From Leadbetterella sp. (GTDB lineage: Bacteria > Bacteroidota > Bacteroidia > Cytophagales > Spirosomataceae), in assembly GCA_021740125.1 (NCBI GenBank), contig JAIPAJ010000001.1, positions 77,017 to 115,139 of the forward strand: DNA of 38,123 bases, written 5' to 3'. This document shows positions 16,767-24,436 of the stretch, piece by piece (the stretch's first letter is position 1; each line of letters begins with the position of its first letter). The translations under genes and the position numbers were made by a program. A model generated the notes under the pieces. The model had not been told where the DNA came from and did not search any database. It saw nothing but the letters and a program-made list of their open reading frames with translations.

Positions 16767-19322
16767 ATGCTACATAAAACACTCTGGATATTACTTTTAT
16801 TTTTAAGCCACAAAACCTTGGCTCAAGAATATGGCTTGGAATTTATGGGCCATGAGGTAAATCCCGATCAACGGACATCCTTTACTATAGGAGAGCGTCA
16901 AGAAATCTGTTTTGATGACAGCTTTGAGCTTAGCTTTGAGTTGAAGTTTAAAAAAAGCGTCGTTTCATATTTTGGTTATATTTTTAGAATGGTGAACGCT
17001 GAAAACCAAAACATTGATTTCCTTTACAATTCAAGGAATACAGAAAAATTTAGAATTGTCAACAAAGATTTGAGTTTCTCCTCAAACTTAGGCCTTGATT
17101 CATCAAAACTTTACAACCGCTGGTCGAAACTTAGGTTTCTATTCAATCATAAAACCAAAGAATTGAGTATTTATGAAGGCACTAAATTCTTAGAAAAAAA
17201 GGTCATCACATTTAATGAAAAGAATTGCTTAAAAATATATTTTGGTGGAAATAAAAACACCAAATTTGCCACGAAAGACGTTTTGCCGATGTATATAAGA
17301 AACGTCACACTTTCAAAAGGAGCGAAGGTGGTTAACTTTTGGAAGCTCAATGAGGTTAATGGAAATGTTGCCAAAGAAACCGTAAAAGCTAGCAGTGGAA
17401 GTGTAACCAACGGCTCATGGATGCTTGTTAGACACTACGAATGGCGAAAACGAATAGATTCCACATTTAAAGGCCAAACTACATTTTATTTCGATAGAAG
17501 TTTAAATCATTTCTTGATACATTCTGATGAAGGAAGTTTTTATTTCAATGAAAAAAAATCTGCAACAATCTCTCGGCCTTTCAACAAAAAGCACAATAAG
17601 TTTACGTTTGGCGATCAAAGTTATTTTCTTAATGGATCACAAAACGGGGTAAATGTTCGCTTAAATCAAAAGGAGATTTATTCCTATGATTCAAAAACCA
17701 ACTCGTGGAATACTCCCGCGAATCTAAACCCCGAACTTACCGAATATTGGCACCATAATCAGTATTTTTATCCTAAAGACACGGCCATTGTGTTGATTGG
17801 AGGTTATGGTCAATACACTTATAAAAATAATTTTCAGAAATACTCTTTCTTAAAAAAACAGTGGTCAGAACTTAAAATGAATGGAGATAGGCTAGAACCT
17901 CGCTACTTGTTTGGAATTGGCCATACCAAGAAACTTGATAAATCTTACATTTTTGGTGGCTATGGTTCCAAAACGGGGGAACAAGAAATAAATCCACAAA
18001 ATTTTTATGACTTATTAGAAATTAACTGGAAGGACCTTTCTATAAAAAGAATTTACACCTTAGAATCGCCTGAATATCCTTTTGTGGCAGTAAAATCAAT
18101 GGTAATTGACGAGAAAAATCAGGTTTTTTATGCCCTAATTTATAACCAACTCAATTTTAAAAGCTCTCTACAACTCGTTAAAGGATCACTTATCAAGCCT
18201 GAGTATGAGATTATCGGCAAGCCAATACCTTATGACTTTCAGGATGTTGCCAGTTCTGCGGACTTGGCATTTGACGAAGAAAATCAAAAGTTGGTTTGTG
18301 TCACCTATCATTATGACAGATTAAAAAATATATCTTATAATAAAGTTTACACATTAGATTTCCCACCAGCAAACAAAGATGCCACCATTTCACAAACAGA
18401 AAATAATGTTGTAAAATGGCTTACTATATTGGCAATTACACTGATTGTTTTAGTGATTTTAATCTTAGGAATCTTCTTTTTCAGAAAACGAAAAAGCAAA
18501 ATCCATTTGGTTTCAAAATCTGAAGAAAACTTTGATAATTCTAAATTTCAAATTCACGCAATTCCCGTTGAAAGCTTAAAAGAAACGGAAAATGTAAGGA
18601 GTAAGCTAATTCTGTTCGGAGGTTTTCAATTTTTAACTGCTAGAGGCGAAGATTTGAGTGTACATTTTACGCCTTTGGTAAAGGAGCTGTTTTTGTATTT
18701 ATTATTAAACTCCATCAAATGGAATAAAAGCGTAAATTCACAACAACTCAATGATTTGTTTTGGTATGATAAAACGACCACCAGTGCCAGAAACAATCGT
18801 TCAGTAAATCTTACAAAACTAAAGGTAATTTTTGAGCAAGTCGGACATATACAAATATCAAAAGAGTCGGGCGATTGGCAGATAATATTTGATCCTCTCC
18901 ATGTTTTTGTGGACTATTATGACTTTTTGAAACTCACCGACGAAAAGAAAAACCTCAGTAAAGAAGAAATCAACCTCCTTACAAAAATTGTTTCTAGGGG
19001 CAACTTCCTCTTCAATCTCGAATATGAATGGCTCGAGCCTTTCAAGTCTGAAATATCCAATAGGGTAATTGACGCCTATACTTCATATTCGAAAAACCTC
19101 AGCTTTGAATCCAACGCCCAAGAAATTATCGAAATCGCCGACAGAATTTTTGTTTTTGACAAGGTAGATGAAACTGCTATGGAAATGAAATGCAAGGCAT
19201 TGGTTGTCCTTGGCAAACATTCTCTTGCACTAAAATGCTATGAACATTTTGAAAAAGAATACCAACTTCTTTACGCCGAAAAATTCAATAAGTCGTTCAA
19301 ACAAATCATTAACGGCATTTAA
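16767..19322 (+). CDS. Transmembrane one-component regulator: LamG-like/kelch-like sensor, TM helix, winged helix and BTAD output
   Basis: 851 aa. A signal peptide (1-19, LLLFLSHKTLAQ) precedes a LamG/concanavalin-like beta domain (about 20-205) and a kelch-like repeat region (about 225-530) with blocks such as VLIGGYGQY near 343 and YIFGGYGSK near 395. One hydrophobic helix (about 551-572, WLTILAITLIVLVIL) ends in RKRKSK, a stop-transfer signal placing the C terminus in the cytoplasm. Residues about 613-700 (ILFGGFQFLTARGEDL, then ARNNRSVNLTKLKVIF) resemble the OmpR/SARP winged helix. About 713-851 resemble the helical BTAD domain that follows it in SARP regulators. I infer an extracytoplasmic glycan sensor that controls genes directly, without a kinase. 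It is divergent from the fucosidase and upstream of susC/susD. Topology is well supported; the DNA-binding assignment is by pattern only. Confidence 0.75.
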   Translation: MLHKTLWILLLFLSHKTLAQEYGLEFMGHEVNPDQRTSFTIGERQEICFDDSFELSFELKFKKSVVSYFGYIFRMVNAENQNIDFLYNSRNTEKFRIVNKDLSFSSNLGLDSSKLYNRWSKLRFLFNHKTKELSIYEGTKFLEKKVITFNEKNCLKIYFGGNKNTKFATKDVLPMYIRNVTLSKGAKVVNFWKLNEVNGNVAKETVKASSGSVTNGSWMLVRHYEWRKRIDSTFKGQTTFYFDRSLNHFLIHSDEGSFYFNEKKSATISRPFNKKHNKFTFGDQSYFLNGSQNGVNVRLNQKEIYSYDSKTNSWNTPANLNPELTEYWHHNQYFYPKDTAIVLIGGYGQYTYKNNFQKYSFLKKQWSELKMNGDRLEPRYLFGIGHTKKLDKSYIFGGYGSKTGEQEINPQNFYDLLEINWKDLSIKRIYTLESPEYPFVAVKSMVIDEKNQVFYALIYNQLNFKSSLQLVKGSLIKPEYEIIGKPIPYDFQDVASSADLAFDEENQKLVCVTYHYDRLKNISYNKVYTLDFPPANKDATISQTENNVVKWLTILAITLIVLVILILGIFFFRKRKSKIHLVSKSEENFDNSKFQIHAIPVESLKETENVRSKLILFGGFQFLTARGEDLSVHFTPLVKELFLYLLLNSIKWNKSVNSQQLNDLFWYDKTTTSARNNRSVNLTKLKVIFEQVGHIQISKESGDWQIIFDPLHVFVDYYDFLKLTDEKKNLSKEEINLLTKIVSRGNFLFNLEYEWLEPFKSEISNRVIDAYTSYSKNLSFESNAQEIIEIADRIFVFDKVDETAMEMKCKALVVLGKHSLALKCYEHFEKEYQLLYAEKFNKSFKQIINGI

Positions 19323-19442
19323 ACTCAATTTGAATCAATTTAGCATAGGCTAAGGGCAATTAAAGTCCCAAAATATTTTATTATTTAATTTAATAAGAAT
19401 AGGGTTTTTACTAAAAAAATTCAAAAATTAACTCAATCTTAC

Positions 19443-19497
19443 TCCTGCATTAAGTATTTATTAATTTTAAATTAAAGGTCAAGATTAATTTGCAGGA
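19443..19497. promoter_or_regulatory. Distant inverted repeat upstream of susC
   Basis: TCCTGCA (19443-19449) and TGCAGGA (19491-19497) are perfect 7-bp arms 41 nt apart, and with one gap they extend to ACT(T)CCTGCA. They stand out in an AT-rich 212-nt gap between the regulator and susC. TAATTTG at 19486-19492, one base short of TAnnTTTG, overlaps the second arm. This is a candidate operator or leader stem. Confidence 0.35.
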
Positions 19498-19534
19498 AGT
19501 TTTTTAAACCTTGAAAATCAAATTTTACTCATTT

Positions 19535-22500
19535 ATGAAAAAAAATCTATTCAAAGTAATGATGTCGTTTCTCGTTACTTTGATGGCCGTGCAGTTACAT
19601 GCACAAGACGTAGCCATCAAAGGTAAAGTAACTGACGACACTGGAAGCCCGATCTACGGAGTAAACGTTGCCGTAAAAGGCACAACAAAAGGAACCATTA
19701 CAGACAGCAACGGAGATTACAGTATTTCTGCTGCCAAAGGAAGCACTGTTACTTTTAGTTATATTGGTTTTGCTGCCACAAACGTGGTTATAGACAATGC
19801 ATCTACAGTTAATGTTAGTTTAAAACCAGACGCAAGTATCTTAAACGAAGTGGTAGTAACTGCCCTTGGTATTTCTAAAGAAGCTAGAAAAGTAGGTTAT
19901 GCCGTAACTACTGTAAGCGGCGACCAAATGATCAAAGCCAGAGAAACTAACGTGGCCTATTCCATGGCCGGAAGAGTAGCTGGTTTGAACATATCAGGAA
20001 CAAACGGTGGTTCTGGTTCATCAGCAAGAATATTGTTGAGAGGTATGGCCAGTTTCGGTGCTAGTTCTCCTTTAATCGTACTTAACGGTGTGCCTATCGA
20101 CAACACCCAAAGAGGTAGCTCTGGTGAGTGGGGTGGATCAGACAACGGTGATGGTATCTCAAACCTAAACCCTGATGACATTGAAAATATGTCAGTATTA
20201 AAGGGAGCCTCTGCTTCGGCACTTTATGGTGCTCGTGCTGCTAACGGTGTAATTTTGATTACTACCAAATCAGGCAAAAAAGGCAAAATGGCCATTGATT
20301 ACAACCTTAATACTGTAGCTGAGCAAGCCATCAATTTTACAGACTATCAGTACGAATACGGTCAAGGACTTAACGGGAAAAGACCTGACAACGTAACAAG
20401 TGCTTTGAATAGCGGTATGTTGAGCTGGGGTGAGAAATTGGATGGAAAATCTACCATTCAGTTTGATGGCAAAAGCTATCCTTATTCCGCAGTAAAAGAC
20501 AATATGAAAAACTTCTACCGTACGGGTAGTTCTATCACAAACTCTATTTCGCTTTCTAGCGGAACGGAAACTGGTAGCTTCAGACTTTCATTGGCCAATT
20601 TGAACAACAACTCTATTCTTAGAAATAGCGGGTTGACAAGAAGAACAGCCAACTTCACTGGAAATCAGAAATTTGGTAAAAAACTTACCATTGATTTGAT
20701 GGCCAATTTTGTAGATGACTTTAACAACAACAAACCACAGTTGAGCGATGGCCCTATGAACGCCAACAACATCAATTTCTTGGCTACAAACGTAAGTGAG
20801 ATGGCCTTACAACCTGGTTACAATGCAGCTCTTCCTACTGGAAACGAAATTCAATATAACGACGATATCTATGTAACCAACCCGTGGTTTGTGGTTAATC
20901 GTTATGAAAACGACGTGAAAAGAAAAAGGATGATATCAGCAATACAAGGTAAGTATGACCTTACAAAAAATATTTACGGATTGGTTAGATTAGGTTATGA
21001 CTACATCAATGACGGATTGTTCAAAATCACGCCAACTGGAACAGCCTACTCTGGTGGAAATGCCGGTGGATTGGACGATTTGGCGAAATCAACAACTATA
21101 GAAATGAATGCTGATGCGATATTGGGCGGAACATTCAAAATCAATGATGATTTCGGTATTGACGCTCTTGCTGGAGGAACTATCCGAAAAAATGAATACG
21201 ATAGAGTGAAAATAGGCGGTGGTCCTTTTGTGATTCCTTTCTTCTATAGCCCTTTCAACGTATTGAATTTCAATAGAGACTATTCTTACTCTAAGAAACA
21301 AGCGAACTCAGGCTATTACTCGTTAGATTTCAACTACAAAAATATGTTGATTCTTTCAACTACTGGTCGTTATGACGCCTTCTCTACCTTGCCTACAAGC
21401 AACCAAGGTATCTTTACGCCATCATTCTCTTTGAGTTATGACTTCACAGAAGCTTTAAAAATGGACAAATTGACTTATGGAAAATTAAGAGCGTCTTACG
21501 CAGTGGTAAGTGGTGAGCCTTTGAGTCCATACTCAACTTCACAATACTATAGTGTTGGTTCTGCAATTCAGGGAATCACTACTGGTTCATTTGGAGGTAG
21601 TCTTCCAAACTTATTCTTGAAGCCATTCACCCTTACTGAGTTTGAAGTAGGTACTGAACTTAAGTTTTACAAAAACAGATTGGGTATTGACCTAGCGTAT
21701 TTCAACAGAAAAACCAACAATGAAATCATAAATGGTTCATTGTCAGAAGCTACAGGTTATTCTTCTCAATTGATTGGTACTGGTTCAACTCAAAACTCAG
21801 GTCTTGAGGTATTGTTGACTGGTGTTTTGGTAGAAAACAAAGATTTGAAATGGACGAGTTCATTGAATTTTACAAACATCAAGAATAAAATCCTTGAAAT
21901 CAATGGATCAGGTTCAGAGAATCAGCAATTAGGAATGGGTACTTACCGTCCTTTGAATGCAAACATTGCAATTATCAAAGGAATGCCTGGCCCACAAGTA
22001 ATGGCCAATGACTATACTTACCTTAATGGTAAAATAGTAGTAGATGCATCTGGAATTCCGGTACAAAACGGAACAAGAACTGCAATGGGATCTGTATTGC
22101 CTAAAGTATATGGTGGTTTGAACAACGAAGTGAGTTACAAAAACTTCAACTTGTCGTTCTTGATTGACTATAGATTTGGAAACAAAATCTTGTCAGCCAC
22201 AAATTATTACACCACTTTCAGAGGTTTGAACCAAATCACTTTGGAAGGACGTGAAACAGGTGTAAAAGTGGACGGTGTAACGGCTGACGGTCAAGCCAAT
22301 ACTAAAAGTGTTCCAGCTCAAACTTACTACCAAAATTTGGCAAGAAGAATTTCAGCATTGAACGTATTAGATGGAGACTTTATCAAGTTAAGACAAGTAA
22401 CGTTAGGGTATTCTATCAAACCTAGCGTATTCGGTCGTCTTCCAATCAAATCAGCCGAAATATCTATTGTTGGTCGTAACTTATTGACTTTGTTCAAAAA

Positions 22501-22618
22501 GTCGGACAACATAGATCCTGAAGCCGGATTCTCGTCTCTAATAAACTATGCTGGTATAGAAGGCAACAGTTTGCCATCTACTAGAACTTATGGTTTAAAC
22601 CTAAATGTTAAATTCTAA
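19535..22618 (+). CDS. SusC/RagA-family TonB-dependent outer-membrane transporter
   Basis: 1027 aa from the ATG at 19535. The eight codons before it begin with TTG and precede a perfectly normal signal peptide (MKKNLFKVMMSFLVTLMAVQLHAQ), so I exclude them. A carboxypeptidase-regulatory-like beta domain (about 25-105, IKGKVTDDTGSPIYGVNV) is followed by the SusC link LNEVVVTALGI. A plug domain (about 115-230) contains ILLRGMASFGASSPLIVLNG and SVLKGASASALYGARAANGVI. The rest is a 22-strand barrel ending in an aromatic residue (LNVKF). SusC proteins import oligosaccharides across the outer membrane using TonB energy, with a SusD lid. The partner begins 14 nt downstream. The substrate is unknown; the nearby fucosidase suggests fucosylated glycans. 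Confidence 0.97.
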   Translation: MKKNLFKVMMSFLVTLMAVQLHAQDVAIKGKVTDDTGSPIYGVNVAVKGTTKGTITDSNGDYSISAAKGSTVTFSYIGFAATNVVIDNASTVNVSLKPDASILNEVVVTALGISKEARKVGYAVTTVSGDQMIKARETNVAYSMAGRVAGLNISGTNGGSGSSARILLRGMASFGASSPLIVLNGVPIDNTQRGSSGEWGGSDNGDGISNLNPDDIENMSVLKGASASALYGARAANGVILITTKSGKKGKMAIDYNLNTVAEQAINFTDYQYEYGQGLNGKRPDNVTSALNSGMLSWGEKLDGKSTIQFDGKSYPYSAVKDNMKNFYRTGSSITNSISLSSGTETGSFRLSLANLNNNSILRNSGLTRRTANFTGNQKFGKKLTIDLMANFVDDFNNNKPQLSDGPMNANNINFLATNVSEMALQPGYNAALPTGNEIQYNDDIYVTNPWFVVNRYENDVKRKRMISAIQGKYDLTKNIYGLVRLGYDYINDGLFKITPTGTAYSGGNAGGLDDLAKSTTIEMNADAILGGTFKINDDFGIDALAGGTIRKNEYDRVKIGGGPFVIPFFYSPFNVLNFNRDYSYSKKQANSGYYSLDFNYKNMLILSTTGRYDAFSTLPTSNQGIFTPSFSLSYDFTEALKMDKLTYGKLRASYAVVSGEPLSPYSTSQYYSVGSAIQGITTGSFGGSLPNLFLKPFTLTEFEVGTELKFYKNRLGIDLAYFNRKTNNEIINGSLSEATGYSSQLIGTGSTQNSGLEVLLTGVLVENKDLKWTSSLNFTNIKNKILEINGSGSENQQLGMGTYRPLNANIAIIKGMPGPQVMANDYTYLNGKIVVDASGIPVQNGTRTAMGSVLPKVYGGLNNEVSYKNFNLSFLIDYRFGNKILSATNYYTTFRGLNQITLEGRETGVKVDGVTADGQANTKSVPAQTYYQNLARRISALNVLDGDFIKLRQVTLGYSIKPSVFGRLPIKSAEISIVGRNLLTLFKKSDNIDPEAGFSSLINYAGIEGNSLPSTRTYGLNLNVKF

Positions 22619-22632
22619 ATCGTAAAAGAAAG

Positions 22633-24237
22633 ATGAAAAAATTCAAATATATATTCTTAATGATTTCTGTTTTTACACTTTCGTGTACTGACAACTTTGA
22701 GGAAATCAACACAGACCCGAACAACACGAGTGCGGCTGTTTTTAACCCAAATTATCTTTTGGCACAGTCGCAGTATGACTACAGCAATACAGGTTATTCA
22801 CAATTACTTTTCCAAAGTATGTGGTCACAAGTATTGGCTTCAACTTTCTCTTATTATGGAAATGGCGACAAATATGTAGCTTCTGGAAGCTTTGATGCTT
22901 ACAAAGGCCGTGTTTTTGAAGAGACCTATCGTGCTGCTACTAAGGTTTATGAAATGCAAAATCTTACAAAAGACAATGCAGAACTTTCAAACCTTTACAA
23001 TATCGGTACCATCATGAAAGTGTTGTGTATCGCCAGAATCACAGATACTTATGGTGATGTGCCTTACACAGAAGCTCTTAAAGCAAAAGAAGGGATAACA
23101 CTTCCAAAATATGACGACCAATCGAGCATATATCCAGGATTACTAGCTGAACTTGAAAAAGCTATTGCGGCGTTGAGTACATCTAAAGCTGGTCCTACAA
23201 ACGACCTCATGTTTAAGGGAGATGTAAACAAGTGGAAAAAATTTGGTAACTCACTTATGCTTAGACTTGCTATGAGATTAGTAAAAGTGGATGCTGCTGC
23301 TGCCAAAGCTTGGGCTGAAAAAGCCGTCGCTGGGGGCGTTTTTACAAGTGTTGATGATAATGCTAAAGTTCTTACAGATGCTAGCTCACAAAGCAATAAT
23401 ACAACCGGTGCATTGAGAGTAGGTGATGATTACAGAGAAGTAAGATGGAGCAAAACTTTCATGGATTACTTGAAAAACACAAAAGACCCAAGAATTAGTG
23501 CGATTGCTGAAGTTTCACAACCAGGTCTTGCAAACAATTCAAATCAAGACCTAGCCGGTGATAACGCAGAAGCTATTCAAATTGGTCTTCCAAACGGTTA
23601 TGATTTAAATGGCGGGGCTACAGACATTGCTAAGCATCCTCAATATCCAGGTGCCTCTGGTACTGGTACTGATGTAGCTAAAGTGGGTAAATATTCAAGA
23701 CCAAGAACATCAGTTTTCTTGAGTAGAAGTGGTGTCAACTTTGTTTTGACATACGCTGAAACCGAATTGTTGCTTGCTGAAGCGAAAGTTAGAGGTTTTT
23801 CAGTTGGAGCTGCTACAGCTGCTGACCACTACAAAAATGGTGTGAAGGCTGCCATAGCTTCTTTGGCTCAATTTAACTCAGCTGCTGGCTCTGATGCTGC
23901 AATAGCGGATGCATTGAGCAAGTCTGATGCATTCTTGGCTGCTAATCCGCTTTCTACAACATCTGTAGAGGCTTCGTTGAAACAAATCAACGAGCAAATT
24001 TGGGTAGCAACTGGTACTACTTTCAACTTCATTGAAAACTGGAACAACTGGAGAAGATCTGGTTATCCAGCTTTGACACCTGTAGTTTATCCAAATGGAT
24101 TCTCAAATGGTCAGATTCCAAGAAGAGTACCTTACATACTAAATGAAGCTTCTTACAATGAAGCAAACTATCGTGCAGCTATTGCTAAACTTGCGGGCGG
24201 CGATACCTTCACTGGAAGAGTTTGGTGGGATAAATAA
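22633..24237 (+). CDS. SusD/RagB-family surface glycan-binding lipoprotein
   Basis: 534-aa lipoprotein. The lipobox TLSC puts the lipidated Cys at residue 18. The mature protein begins TDNFEEINTDPNNTS, the usual SusD-like_2 opening, and is rich in TPR-like helices (for example NIGTIMKVLCIARITDTYGDVPY, KKFGNSLMLRLAMRLVKV, LTYAETELLLAEAKVRG). The C-terminal region contains FNFIENWNNWRRSGYPALTP, typical of this subfamily. It forms the hinged lid over SusC and captures glycans at the cell surface. It is in one operon with susC, and a strong terminator follows. Confidence 0.95.
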   Translation: MKKFKYIFLMISVFTLSCTDNFEEINTDPNNTSAAVFNPNYLLAQSQYDYSNTGYSQLLFQSMWSQVLASTFSYYGNGDKYVASGSFDAYKGRVFEETYRAATKVYEMQNLTKDNAELSNLYNIGTIMKVLCIARITDTYGDVPYTEALKAKEGITLPKYDDQSSIYPGLLAELEKAIAALSTSKAGPTNDLMFKGDVNKWKKFGNSLMLRLAMRLVKVDAAAAKAWAEKAVAGGVFTSVDDNAKVLTDASSQSNNTTGALRVGDDYREVRWSKTFMDYLKNTKDPRISAIAEVSQPGLANNSNQDLAGDNAEAIQIGLPNGYDLNGGATDIAKHPQYPGASGTGTDVAKVGKYSRPRTSVFLSRSGVNFVLTYAETELLLAEAKVRGFSVGAATAADHYKNGVKAAIASLAQFNSAAGSDAAIADALSKSDAFLAANPLSTTSVEASLKQINEQIWVATGTTFNFIENWNNWRRSGYPALTPVVYPNGFSNGQIPRRVPYILNEASYNEANYRAAIAKLAGGDTFTGRVWWDK

Positions 24238-24264
24238 TCTTCATAGAATATACACTTTTTAGAG

Positions 24265-24297
24265 ACGGAGCTATTTTAGCTCCGTTTCTTTTTTTTT
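24265..24297 (+). terminator. Rho-independent terminator after susD
   Basis: ACGGAGCTA (24265-24273) pairs perfectly with TAGCTCCGT (24277-24285) around a TTT loop, followed by a T-rich tract with nine consecutive T (24289-24297). It closes the susC-susD operon and separates it from the next glycosidase gene. Confidence 0.9.
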
Positions 24298-24436
24298 GAG
24301 AGCCAATCTTAATTTTATACCTCCAAATCAAGAAAAAAATGTATATTTATTCTTGAAAAAGAAAACCCAACTACAATTTAACCAATCGAAAAAAACGTTC
24401 AAGTTGGCATATTCAACCTATTAAATAAGACAAAGA

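Noticed and set aside
19511-19534. Eight-codon N-terminal extension of SusC from a TTG
   Set aside because: The ATG at 19535 begins a standard signal peptide; the extension adds nothing and uses a rare start.
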